Below, in pieces: positions 1-10,559 of a stretch of 64,000 nucleotides of DNA (the first letter of the stretch is position 1; every line of letters starts with the position of its first letter). The position numbers and the translations under genes are program-made. Origin of the DNA: Atopsyche davidsoni (Eukaryota; Arthropoda; Insecta; Trichoptera; Hydrobiosidae); assembly GCA_022113835.1 (NCBI GenBank), contig JAILWY010000012.1, forward strand, positions 2,604,001 through 2,668,000. Reading direction: 5' to 3'. The notes under the pieces were generated by a model that ran no database searches, was not told where the DNA came from, and worked only from the letters and a program-made list of their open reading frames with translations.

Positions 1-85
1 AAGTTGCTCTTTGTCGATATTTTTTTTATATTCAATAACCAACCTTGAGCAACCAAAACTTTGTTTTGCGTCAGATCATTTATAG

Positions 86-249
86 CAGGGGTGGCCAACT
101 TTTGTGTATATAAGATCTCGGGATCGACTTGTTATTATAGGCGTAGTCTAAGCTAGGAGAGGGAGGGGTGAAATGCACATTATGTCCATACACGGTGTTT
201 CAGAACGAGGTGCACTCTCGCGAGCTATGGGACTAGTTGGCAACCCCTG
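86..249. mobile_element. hAT-type MITE, complete
   Basis: A 164-bp element bounded by inverted ends: CAGGGGTGGCCAACTTT on the left and a right end whose complement reads CAGGGGTTGCCAACTAGT. CAGGGGTGG-type ends are characteristic of hAT transposons. The 8 bases on either side (78-85 ATTTATAG, 250-257 ATTAATAG) agree at 7 of 8, as expected for an aged hAT target-site duplication. It has no coding capacity. Related copies lie at 16523-16820 and 59567-59715 and share the internal block around CGACTTGTTGTCATAGGCGT. Confidence 0.8.
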
Positions 250-279
250 ATTAATAGTAATAATTTTTTTTTTTTTTTC

Positions 280-770
280 ATGAATATTTTTTTAAAGTCA
301 GCAGCTCCAATTTCAATCACGAAGACTGTTGATATTCTATCTCAAAAACTATGTTCATCTTCTGATGCCTCTCCTCATATGAAGTTGGTGACCATTTCAT
401 CGAACATATATCTATCCTGGGCCATTCTCACCAATCCAGCCACTGGCGCAAATTCTGCATCCACGTAAACTTCCTTCTTACAGTGTCCCTTTTTACTTCA
501 ATTTTTCCATGGACATTCAGCTGTAGGATGCTATATTTACTGTTACTTTGCCAACGTCAGGAGCTCTCTTTCTTTGTGCATTCTGTGCACGACTCTTTCA
601 TTTGTGACGCGGTCAAGCCATGGTATTTTAAGGATTCTCCTATACAGCCACATTTTTGCTGCCTCGAGTGTCCAAGCGTCGACTCCATAAAGGAGAACTG
701 GGACGACATAACACTTAGTGAACCTCAAGCGAGATTTCAGTGTTATATCTCTTGAGCATAGTACTCAAAT
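280..770 (-). pseudogene. Non-LTR retrotransposon 3' end (reverse transcriptase C-terminus), decayed
   Basis: The minus strand encodes the conserved end of a LINE endonuclease/reverse transcriptase ORF. Residues from 728 to 543 include LLYGVDAWTLEAAKMW, then YRRILKIPWLDRVTNE, a signature repeated in many arthropod non-LTR elements. After a frame change the tail continues at about 515-395 (YSILQLNV...WMQNLRQWL), the usual basic C-terminus. Stops and frameshifts show it is dead, and the 5' part is missing as in normal LINE truncation. Related fragments lie at 1055-1093, 29770-30020 and 30555-31022. The clade (RTE, Jockey or CR1-like) cannot be decided from this piece. Confidence 0.75.
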
Positions 771-923
771 TATTAAACTCACTTTAATTTACTGGACAGA
801 ACCCCAGTTCCATTCAACCACCTGCCCAAACATAGTACCTAAATCTTTTAACTCTCCACTACTTAGTCCTTGATGTTGATATTGAAGTTGACAATCAACT
901 ATCTGCTGACAACCATAAAGCGC

Positions 924-1041
924 TCTACACACGTAGCAACAAATAGCTCAATGGTGTAGCCATATACCAGTGAATATCAGCGAAATCACACAAAAACTAC
1001 TGGTATATGTCTATTCTGCAATTTGTTGCTACGTGTGTAGA
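924..1041. mobile_element. Foldback MITE with perfect 21-bp inverted ends
   Basis: A 118-bp palindromic element. The left end TCTACACACGTAGCAACAAAT (924-944, 21 bases but here split as TCTACACACG and TAGCAACAAAT) is the exact complement of 1021-1041. A second inner inverted pair (ATATACCAGT / ACTGGTATAT) extends the stem, so the whole element can fold on itself. No convincing target duplication is visible. Elements with CTACACACGT-like ends recur at 9751-9868, 16016-16093 and 24109-24224, so this is a dispersed family. Confidence 0.7.
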
Positions 1042-1054
1042 ACATAAAAAAAAA

Positions 1055-1093
1055 ACATTAGGTGAATCTCCAGCGTTATATCTCTTGAGTATA
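1055..1093 (-). repeat. Short LINE fragment
   Basis: This stretch matches parts of 716-765 and 30983-31022 (GTGAATCTCCAGCG followed by ATATCTCTTGAG), the 5' portion of the retained LINE tail. It is a scrap of the same non-LTR family. Confidence 0.5.
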
Positions 1094-1370
1094 GGTCGCC
1101 AGTTTCGCCGATGATTATGTAGAGGTTGTTGATGGTTGTAAAATAGAAGGCTGGCGAAATAATTTGCGCATTCGTAGTTTATTCAATATAACTACACTGG
1201 ATAGAAATATACGTGGTTACTGCTTCGATGGGAAGCCTCTTATATAGGGTGCCGCTGCCTTTGTGGATAGCGTAAACAGGAAGAATTCCACGTATCGGGG
1301 GGTGTCTCAATGCGAGGACATTTCGCCTGAAATACGATCGCCTTTTGACTGACCGCTAATTACTATGGGT
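1088..1370. repeat. Dispersed repeat R, copy 1
   Basis: Shares an ordered series of blocks with 11744-11950: a TTTCGCCG-ATGATTAT block, AAGGCTGGCGAAAT, TTTGCGCATTCG, TACGTGGTTACTG, and a final GACTGACCGCTA-like block. Both copies are diverged by many indels. I see no terminal repeats or coding sequence, so the class is unknown. Confidence 0.5.
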
Positions 1371-1571
1371 TTATGTCATATTTTAATGGGCCGTCTAATA
1401 AAATATCTAATGGATTATGGGTCGAATGTCACATTCCAACAGGCCGTAAGACACGAGTTCCGATGTAGGTACTAACCCCTACACCAGCACTGTCTGCTAG
1501 GGCAATGTCATCAGCATGGCATGATTTTGGCCTCGTTAAAAATTGCTTCGGAGTTAATATTGGATAACATA

Positions 1572-2335
1572 CGAGGGCGGTCCGATAAGTACTTAGCCTA
1601 CAAAAGAAAAACGAAAATTCCGGAAAAGTGGGGATTTATTTCTCAAAATAGTCTCCTTTTAGCTCGACACACATGACCCAGCGATGCTCCAACTTCTTTA
1701 ACCCATCTGAAAAATACGTTTTCTCGAGGTATGCAAAGTAGGCCTCCGTGGCGGCGATGACCTCCTCATTCGACTTAAATTTCTGCCCGGCGAGTGACTT
1801 TCTCATGTTTGGGTACAAAAAAAATCGCACGGGGCCAAATCTGGAGAATACGGTGGATGGGGGAGCAGTTCGTAGTGCAATTCGACCAATTTGGTGTGAG
1901 CCGGTGCGTTGTCATGGTGGAAGAGCACTTTTTTCTTCGCCAAATGGGGCCTTTTTTTCGGCATAGTAGAGCCCTGTAACCGTTTTGCCCTTCTCCAGGT
2001 AGTCAATGTAGATCACACCTTGTGAATCCCAGAAAACGGTGGCCATCACCTTTCCGGCCGATAGGACAGTCTTCGCCTTCTTCGGAGCACGTTCGCCGGG
2101 TGAAGTCCACTGTTTCGACTGTTCCATGGTCTCTGGTGTGTACCAGTGGATCCATATTTCGTCGACGGTCACGAAACGACGCAGAAACTCCTTCGGATTG
2201 CGCCCAAACAGCGTCAAACACTGCTCCGAAGTGGTCTCACGGTTGCGCTTGTTGTCCGGAGTGAGCAAACGCGGCACCCATCGCGCCTACAGCTTTCTCA
2301 TGCCCAAAATTTCATGCAGGATATGGATATATTTT
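1572..2335 (-). pseudogene. Mariner transposase, truncated and frameshifted (irritans-like)
   Basis: The minus strand reads through most of a mariner transposase from about 2335 to 1636. A LHEILGMRKL-type end of the DNA-binding region comes first, interrupted by a stop. VTVDEIWIHWYTPE then carries the first catalytic Asp, followed by SAGKVMATVFWDSQG, HHDNAPAH with the second Asp, and PYSPDLAPCDFF with the third. A C-terminus LAGQKFKSNEEVIAATEAY follows in another frame. The second and third Asp are only about 29 residues apart instead of the D34D spacing, so a small in-frame deletion sits there as well as the frameshifts. The 3' terminal repeat CGAGGGCGGTCCGATAAGTA begins at 1572 next to TA. 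The N-terminal helix-turn-helix half and the 5' terminal repeat are missing. The irritans assignment rests on the DEIWIHWYTPE/TSPGE style of the catalytic region. Confidence 0.85.
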
Positions 2336-2397
2336 GGACTCATTAAAAAAATTTTCGGAGCAAATATTGGCTATCATATATGCGACAGTTTCATATT

Positions 2398-2605
2398 GCG
2401 AAGCCCTGCGGCGGGGGCTGTCGTCTGGTGCCGTGCACAATGACGGCACTTCTGTGCTCCGAGCGGCCGTAAACCACGGACAGGCCAACAATGGGCCGAT
2501 TGTTCCGCGAAGCTCCTCCGTCACGGCGGCTGCGGCCGGCCGAGGATCCGCGGCCACCACGGAGGAAGTGCCTCCCAGCCGGACGCTCCCCTTGCGCTCC
2601 TGAAT
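2398..2605. other. GC-rich island, no gene recognised
   Basis: An abrupt GC-rich block next to the truncated mariner, open on both strands for about 90-126 codons. The minus frame (2692-2312) runs straight into mariner-flank sequence and matches no protein I know. It could be a conserved regulatory block or an old exon, but I see no splice-site pair that decides it. Confidence 0.3.
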
Positions 2606-2815
2606 AGAATTAGCCGACCACTGGATCGACGTATAGATTTCTATGGCCTCCACCTTCACCCTGCTGAAACCCCGTGCAGAAATAACCACCACAATACAAA
2701 GCTTCAGGATTCTGAAAACTCAAAGCTGCCGATTTTCAAATCTTCAAATGAAATTTTATTTCACACGTCGATGACTATATCGACTAAAAATAAGTTTTAT
2801 TATTTAAATATTTTA

Positions 2816-2938
2816 TGTGAAAGGTTGGCGAAACCGGTCACCAATTAAAATTAACATGTGGAAAAATCACTCAAAGTATTTTATTTAGAATATTAAAACA
2901 TTGTTCCACCAAGTACTCTGTGTCAAAAATGACAGGAT
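2816..2938 (+). repeat. F1 foldback repeat, single arm
   Basis: Contains GGTTGGCGAAACCGGTCACC followed by the conserved arm AACATGTGG...AATCACTC...AGTATTTTA and ends in the complement of the F1 terminal block (CCACCAAGTACTCTGTGTC). It matches the right arm of the best copy at 37516-38066. The 5' strand of the ribozyme-like stem II is missing here. Confidence 0.7.
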
Positions 2939-5900
2939 AAATAAAAATGTGTGATTAACATATCACATCTAGTTCATTATTATTACATATTTGTAAATTT
3001 TAAATGATATACTAAAAACAAGAAAAAAAATATGTTTAAGCACATATGCGTCGTAAAAATAAAAAAAATTCTATCGATTTTATTTAATAGCTTTCAAAAC
3101 TAAACTACTACACAAAACTTGAGTAGATGCGTGAATTTTTTGTAATATTGAAGTAGAGATCTGTTAATTTTAAAAGAATTTTTAGTTTTTAAAAATTAAA
3201 AATATCACCCGAAAAGCGGAGACAAAGTAAAAGTCTTAAAATTAAACTTGAGTTTATTATAAATTTAAAAAAAAAATTGATCTCTTATTTTGAAAATATC
3301 AATTCAATGTGCAAATATTTTACCGGATTGGCGAAATAATTATTTAAAATCTATAATAATTAAAAAATCCTAATGGAAATACCCAAAGAATAAATATAAT
3401 GAAGGGAATTAGAGGGAAAAAAAATACTTTTGGAATAAGTGGTTTTTATTGCAAGAATAAACCCTTGACAAATTTATTTTAACTTTTATTATATTCATAA
3501 AGAAAAAAACTGATTTTCTGTGGACATTACAATTTACATTATTGATAATAATATCACATTCGTTGTAGAGAAGTGAAACTCTCATATACAGATCCACCAG
3601 ATTATTATTGATACACACATACCCTATTCTCAAGATAGACAATATGATTTAATCAGTCATAACACAAAACTACACTGATTTTCATATGATATAAATATTT
3701 TAGCAAGAGCAATAAATAAAATAAAAATAAGCAAGCACAGAAATATCATACAAATAACTTAATCGTTGATATCTACAGTATATGTTAAAAATACTATACA
3801 AAGACACAGTAGTAGAATAAGATATATTCAATGCAGTATAACAAATTTATGTCAAGGACATTGGCCGTGTAAATCTTAAAGTTAATGCAAATATTATTCC
3901 AAGGAAAACCATTATTAAATGAACATTGTGGAAGCACTGACATGTCCACAATGATAAACATTATTTGTGTTATGTTCAAAATAAAGTAATGCGATTATTA
4001 ATTTATATCTGTTCCCTGATAAGCATTGTAGTTAAAAAAATATTATTACCACAAAACCACAGCGAGATTATTTGTGGTTAAAACATACTAACTAGGATTT
4101 ACATATAAATATTTAAACACCTGGCATATATATGATTTGTACCGTAAAAAATCAACGGTTATATTACTTATAAATTTATAACATAGATACTTGGGGTTTA
4201 ATAAAATAAGACATTTATTGGCTAACTTACAGTAATTTTGTGCTATTGTTTTAAAATTAATTGCAATTGATACACAAGTGTAGAGTAAATTTTAGACAAT
4301 GTCCATTTGATTTGTTGACCCCTTGAGATAGCGTAATTGTTAGGTTGTGGTCTTTGACATTGTATCCTGTAAATTTACATCACTAATAAAATTTTATCTT
4401 ATCATTTGTGATAAATATATTCACCTATGGAGAGCACTCGGGACTTTCATTTTGTTTAAGTCAACAAAAAATACAGAATTATATCACAGGCTAATGTATT
4501 TATCATGAGTTATAAATAGCCTTTGGCTTATTTTTGGTAACGGTTTGCACATTAGTAATTGAATTTTAAACCATTATTAGCAAGTGAAAGTGACAAATGT
4601 TTGTAATCATTCCATAGATATCTTGATCACTGATAAGACTGTAAATATTTTTAGTAATGACAAGATAACAGTTTATGCTATTTACCAAACATCACTGAAA
4701 TGGAAGCATAAAGAAGTAATATCCAATAAAGTCATAACCCGAACCTTCAATTTGATATCCACCAGTTTACAAGTTATAAAATAAAATGTACTTAGTAGAA
4801 TACTTACACATGTAATATTTGTTTATATTATGAAAATAAATCACGGCGATTGAGTTATTACTTTACTCTAGAAGTATTTTAAAAACAGCTTACTTTTTGG
4901 ATATTGTAGGGAAATAGATCATCAAATGAAACAAAAATAATACATATAAAAATATTTTATTAAAAACATTTTGGTAACATTTAATAAGAACACTTAGGTA
5001 AAAATAAATTGACCATAAAATCATTTAAAAAGACAGCCTGAACTGGAGTTCACGGTAATATCCGGAACAGCAAAACATAATAAAATAAATAACATTATAG
5101 GCAAAGAACTGTCTAATTGACAACCAGAGTTAAGGCATCGCAAGAACCATAATATTAAGTACCGTTAAATACCTATTGCTAATATTACAACAAATATTTG
5201 CCTATCGCCTATCTCATTATATTATTGACCAGTTTGCTAACATGTGTAGCTCATGTGAGAACCCTGTCATCGGAGTGTCTGAGACCATTGGAAGATATGA
5301 CGTGAACGGCAACAGAACTTCTACTACGCCAACATTAATTTTATTATTTTCCTAACTAGTATTAGTTTAGTCAGGGAATCTACACGAGTATTATTGCAAT
5401 ATGTAAGGAGTTCACGCACGAGACAGACAAGTGTGTAGCATTTAGCTATATAGTTAAACTACAGTCTAAAAACACCCCGATTATAAACTTAACTAAATTT
5501 CATCTACCTAATAACTTCTTGGGCTAATTTTGATACTAGAGTGATATCAACATCTCATATTGTACTCTTAAGATTATATTGGACTGTACCAAATCAGGAA
5601 TCAAGTTTCAATATTGCAAGCAGTGAGATTGTGCATGTTAACTAGAGCTACGTTAACGTTAAATACACTTGTACTGAAGTTTCACAAGGAGTGCTATAAC
5701 ATGAAAGTAACAAACCAAACATAAAAAATAATATTTATAAGAACAGTCAATAAAATTTAAATTACGAGCATTGGCACTTTGATATTAATAAAATTTACAC
5801 TCTCGCAATTAGCACTGTGTAAAACTTAAAAACTAAATCAGATCAGTCATTTTATGGTATCACATCAAATAAACAAGAGGGAAATACATACAAGTAACGT

Positions 5901-5990
5901 ATACACCATGAATAACCAAGCTTTGGCATACAAAATCATATATCTGATAATCTGCATATATAAACATCTTTAATATAATAAGTCACTTTC
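2939..5990. other. AT-rich stretch without recognised features
   Basis: About 3 kb of AT-rich DNA with poly-A/T runs. Open frames are short and unremarkable (61-77 codons) and do not resemble proteins. No terminal repeats or GC island seen. Confidence 0.6.
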
Positions 5991-7411
5991 CGAGGACCCA
6001 AAATTGTACACTTTGAAAATAATTTATCGCAGTCAGCGCTTCCAGAAGGTGTCGAGGATCCACTTTTGCAAACGATTTGCATCTAATTAGTTAATTGAGG
6101 TTACTCATAGTGAATACAAATATTTTTAAAATATAAGTGATTATTATTCAAATAGTAAAATTTTTGAAAGAGGTAATAATCTGTTAGGTTTACTAAAAAT
6201 ATTGAGCAACGCCCCGGGGGCGTAGAGTTATCACCACATTGAGAGAATTAAAGTTGTTTGGTACGCTAAACCTACATAATGCTTAACATACAAACAGTGG
6301 ACACCCTCACTCAGTGCCGTGAGTCGTGCTCCTAGAGGTACACTGAGTACTAACATAACCAACAACGCTCTAAAACCCTCTCCATATATAAAAATACTGT
6401 CATTTGACTATGGTTTTAGTTTTTAACAAAATTATATGATAAATATTCATTAACTCATCGATAAAAAAATATGATTTGACTAACACAGTGAAATGCAGAA
6501 TTTGAAATGATCAAAAAGTAAAACATCACTTCATACCTTGGGACGCTTCCTGGTGACGATAATGCTAATGATTGAAGTGTGGCAGTCTATACATAATCTT
6601 TGTTCCTCCTGCCCTATTCCGACTGTTCATGGAATGCAGAGACCCACCGGAAGTTACAATTCCTACTGGCTAATGCTAAATGACAATTGTGGAATAAAGT
6701 AAATCCCGGAATCACATCAAGGTATAACCGGAACGACGACCGCATTATAAAAATTTCATTATCACATTCATTTACATAGATTAAATCGCAATGTTTCCTT
6801 TGCTCACAATCCATTCAGTACACTTTGCATCATGGATGCAACTTGACAGCGGATACATTGTAAGTTATCAAAATTAAATTTATCCTAATATTACAAAACC
6901 GGAAGCGGATTACATAAAAGCGGTTAATTTGGTGTGGTTTCCACATTCAACGGTCGGATTTGAGAGACCATCTTTATAAGCTCATATATATATCTATCAT
7001 GTAAAAATACCTATTTGACCCCTCACTCGGCGCCGCGGTTTCGCGGGGCTCCACCGCACGCCACAATGGTCACTCTGTCATGAAAATAACATATACACCT
7101 AACATATGCGCCCGATGTACGCATGATCTGACTTTGCGGCCGGGCGCCTCGGCGGTGATGATATGCGTGGAAGATTAACTAATTATAAATAGGAGTGAAC
7201 TTGTGATATTTCACCTATTATGCTTTATCTAGGTCCAATCGTCTCCGTAAATCCGCCTTCCGACGATCACTCCGTTTGGCTAGGACGGCACATCCACTAT
7301 TCAAAATTACAAATTTGTATAAATAGGTAATATCAAGTCATATACTCTCGCTAATGTCGTCATAAGTTTTGATAAGATCTCTAGAAGCTGCCGGAAGAAG
7401 GAGGAGCGGGC
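5991..7411. other. Region downstream of the candidate minus-strand gene
   Basis: Mixed composition with GC-richer patches at about 6200-6370 and 7020-7160. If the minus-strand exons at 7412-8231 are real, this is their 3' untranslated or downstream region. No poly-A signal close to the stop stands out. An 8-bp inverted pair ACTCAGTG / CACTGAGT lies around 6310-6350. Confidence 0.3.
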
Positions 7412-7651
7412 CTAGGCGGGAAAAGTAAAACCGCAATGAACGCAACGCTGCGTAGGATGTTGAACTTCGGTGTAGCCTGCCAAGCGATGATACTGAGAGC
7501 GGTTTGCAAAGAAAACCGACGTATTGCTGGGCGGCAGGTAGGCGTAGCGAAAACTCCAGCCCTGAGAAACTATGTTGCTCTGCAGCTGCAAAAGGTTCCT
7601 GCCGCCGTATTGCACTTGCTGCTCGGGTCGAGGTCTCTCCTCGAAGAGCTT
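7412..7651 (-). CDS. Candidate 3'-terminal exon of an unidentified gene
   Basis: A minus-strand open frame of 79 codons plus a TAG stop. It begins immediately after the acceptor GTAAGGTATTTCAG in phase 0, the phase in which the upstream candidate exon (8231-8081) ends. The peptide starts KLFEERPRPEQQVQYGG and continues with a Gln/Leu-rich piece (NLLQLQSN); an aromatic-rich stretch and a short Cys pair (CVHC) lie near the end. I recognise no domain. The opposite strand is open over the same interval, so coding potential alone does not prove the direction; the phase-matched splice pair is the main argument. The far end could instead be intron read-through if a donor inside was missed. Confidence 0.4.
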   Translation of the reverse strand, partial: KLFEERPRPEQQVQYGGRNLLQLQSNIVSQGWSFRYAYLPPSNTSVFFANRSQYHRLAGYTEVQHPTQRCVHCGFTFPA

Positions 7652-8080
7652 CTGAAATACCTTACTTAATTAATTTTACTTATCCATTGAAAATGTTTGC
7701 AATGACTCAAAAACAAATAGCATTATCTAAATATTGGTTGCGAAATATTATTACAAATCAAAGAAAATATAATCGTAACATTTACATGACTAAAATTGAC
7801 TTTGATAAACAGATAATACCAACACTCTACCACCTTATCATTTAACTAACACACTTGTGTGTATAAGGATCCCATAAGATTGATATTGAGATATGGCATT
7901 TAAGGAAAAAAAAAAACAATGTGCAGTTTGTTAAAGTTATTATTTCCTATTCATGTATTTAAATTTACCACTAGTATCTTGAAACTATAGTGTACACCCA
8001 GAATGCAGTAGGAAAAAAGCAAACAAGTTTGCAGGACAAGACAATGTAGGGCAAATTATGTATGAAGTGTATCTACTTAC

Positions 8081-8231
8081 AAACTCTCCAGTCTGCGGAC
8101 TGGAAGGCAGAGAGGACCCAATGGGCTCGGACTTGAGCGAGGCGAGGGAGCCGATCCCGCTGGAGTCGCTGGACACGGACGGGCTGGGGCTCGACTGCGA
8201 TATTCCCAGAATGCTTCTCAGCCCGAACGCG
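8081..8231 (-). CDS. Candidate internal exon, transcription-factor-like, EH1-type motif
   Basis: A 151-bp minus-strand exon between an acceptor (CTCCAGTTTTAG before 8231) and a strong donor (TTT|GTAAGT at 8081/8080). It encodes 50 residues. At the start is FGLRSILGI, which fits the engrailed-homology-1 / octapeptide pattern FxLxxIL(G) used by homeodomain, Pax, Fox and T-box repressors to bind Groucho/TLE. A Ser/Pro-rich tract follows, with SLKSEP at residues 31-36, which contains a SUMO-acceptor psi-K-x-E motif. Third codon positions are strongly G/C inside AT-rich surroundings. The reading frame is complete with no stop, and the end phase matches the next exon at 7651. No DNA-binding domain is present in the window, so the protein family is unknown. 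The + strand is also open here but gives an unstructured acidic peptide. Confidence 0.5.
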
Positions 8232-9750
8232 CTAAAACTGGAGAAATTCTCAGTTTCTAACCCCGATAAGGGTAATGCGACGCTGAGAGCCATTCCTACG
8301 GACAAAAGTATGCAGACAATTGTTAAATTGAGCGTCTCGAATCGAAATACGGAGCAGATGCATTATTGTCACGAACGCCAAGTAGATGAAAAATATTGAC
8401 AACTGCACTGAGACGCCAGTCAGTATTTCCTACGCAAATACGCAAACGGGGCGTCGGAACCCGGTCAAAAATGTCACATTGCATTGTTCGACAATGAAAC
8501 GCAAAAACTGAACGCATATTTGATCGCTAACACCGCGAATATACCTGTAAAATCTTCAGACGGAGAACGCGATCCCGAGCACAGCCACGAAATTGCCAAA
8601 GACTGTTGGAGTGACTGGCGTGAAGTTGCAGCGCTGGGAGTCGCGCGCTCGCACTGGCCGCAAAATGGTCGCCGCGACTCTTCGCGTGTCGTCCTTCAAG
8701 AGCAAACAATCAATTACGTTAGCGCGATATGATTTAAAAATAAATCTACCTATTTTGATATGTCGCGGTTGGAGTATAATTAATATGCCCCAAAGCGTCA
8801 CGTTATGCAATATTCACTCGGCAAATATTTCACCAGCGCACAGATCGATTGTGATAATTACTGCGCAGTCATTGCGCGTGAAAAATTGGATTATAATCAC
8901 AAAATGCAATTTTGTTGAAACAAAAAGATTTTAGTACAAAGTGAATATTACGTTTTTAGTCTTGCGTTTTCAATTCGCCATATGAATATGAATTGTTTAC
9001 GTGCTGCGTTGCAGATTTATTTTTATATTGTAAACGCAAATCTGCAGGTTATGTATAAATAACAAACTATTGCGGTTTGTTTTGTTATTGTCCGATGTCC
9101 TCTGTTGTCAAAACATTTTACGCGTTTTTACGTAGGAAGTAGTTATGATTTTCAACAACAGAGCGTGTGTTGATAAAACAGGACGCCGCTTTTCTTAGCA
9201 AAGCTTCAAACCTAAAGATATTAAAACGGGCGCAAGCTTTTATACTCAACTGATAGATGACTCTTTTTTTTGGGTGTAAAAACTTAAATAATTGAATATA
9301 AATTAAAAATCGTATTTATTTATAAAAAAAATTCATGTACTTAAAATAGTAGCCGTCACTTCTTTATCCCGTACGAATAAATTAAATATTAATAAAACTA
9401 TAACATTGAAAGATATATTTTTGTAATTAAAAAAAAACGAATAATTTTGAGGATTACTAAATAGCAGTTATAAAATATTATATTCTTTAGCATGTATTTC
9501 TTCTATCATTTTTAAAATAAATAGTACGTATGAAATTCTATAACTTGTTACATAATGGAAATAATTATTTCATTGTAAAATTATTAATTGCACGTATTCT
9601 GTAAATAAATGTTACTAAATAAATCGTGAAAAAGAATCATTTGCTATGAAATCAAAAAAATTAAATAAAAATAAACAAATTAAAAGTGTATTAAGATTGC
9701 AAATTAAAGATAATAAATTAATTTACGATATAAATGAATGAGTCAAATAT
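8232..9750. other. Upstream flank or intron of the candidate gene
   Basis: A moderately GC region to about 8720, then AT-rich. Several overlapping open frames of 60-113 codons are mirror readings of one another and resemble nothing. No further exon of the 8081-8231 gene could be identified; its upstream exons may lie beyond the window. Confidence 0.4.
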
Positions 9751-9868
9751 TGCTGCCTTTACACGTCGCGACAAAACCGACAACCGAACGGAAACAGGCC
9801 AGCAGTAACAATAAAATTAACAGCACGTTACCGGCTTCTTTCTCATTGCTATGTGTGTAGGCTGCTTT
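9751..9868. mobile_element. Foldback MITE of the CTACACACGT family, degenerate
   Basis: Ends GCTGCCTTTACACG and GTGTGTAGGCTGC are imperfect inverted repeats. The inner ACGTCGCGACAAAACCGACAA block corresponds in reverse complement to 24180-24215. No coding sequence. Confidence 0.55.
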
Positions 9869-10375
9869 ATTATTTATAGTTTTAATTCCTATGAGAACAT
9901 AAAAAGTTCAAATATTATAAAATAAATATAAACTTTTTCAATTTATGTTTGTTATTTTTTTGTTTTTTTGCTTTGGTAAAATACTTCGAGAGTACAAAAT
10001 AATTTAAGAGTTTATTAATCTATAATATAAGCTTAAAAGTTTAATCACCGCCTCAATATATTTGAACATTTATTTTATCAATAAAAACAAAAACGGACAA
10101 TATTAAAAAAATATATCGATTAAATTTTCCTGACAAACATTCAGAAATGAACAGTGCTCACGATTCTCATCCCCGAAGACATCATGCGGAAGCATTGTTT
10201 GTTTATATTATTGCAAATATCTAGACTTTTTAATATTCTTCCTACTATCAAGCTTATTTCGTGGATTAATTAAATTTTAAAAGAAAAAAATATTCAAATC
10301 ACAACCTTTGCATTTCTGAAACGGATTCTCAATAATCTTTCTACATTTTCTATTTATTAGCGAAACATGATATTT

Positions 10376-10500
10376 TCAATATTTTTCACAGTACTCGGTG
10401 GAATTCCATTTTAATATTTTAAATATAATGAAACACTTGAGCGATTTTTCAGCATGTTAATTTTTATTGGTGACCGGTTTCACGCCGTCACCAACAAAAT
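10376..10500 (-). repeat. F1 foldback repeat, single arm, rearranged
   Basis: Starts with the F1 end block (GTACTCGGTGGAATTCCATTTTAATATTT) and runs into TGGTGACCGGTTTCAC. The region where stem II would lie is replaced, giving instead a hairpin TTGGTGAC...GTCACCAA (about 10470-10494). Confidence 0.6.
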
Positions 10501-10559
10501 TAAATATAGAGAAAATTCGAAAAGGTATTTAATTGTTTTTTTTTTAAATATTGTATGTA

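Noticed and set aside
2312..2692. 126-codon minus frame over the GC island at 2.4-2.6 kb
   Set aside because: Runs into mariner-flank repeat, shows no family signature and has no supported splice sites.
8058..8399. Plus-strand frame opposite the candidate exon
   Set aside because: A possible acceptor exists, but there is no matching donor or continuation and the peptide has no motif; the minus strand has a phase-matched pair of exons.
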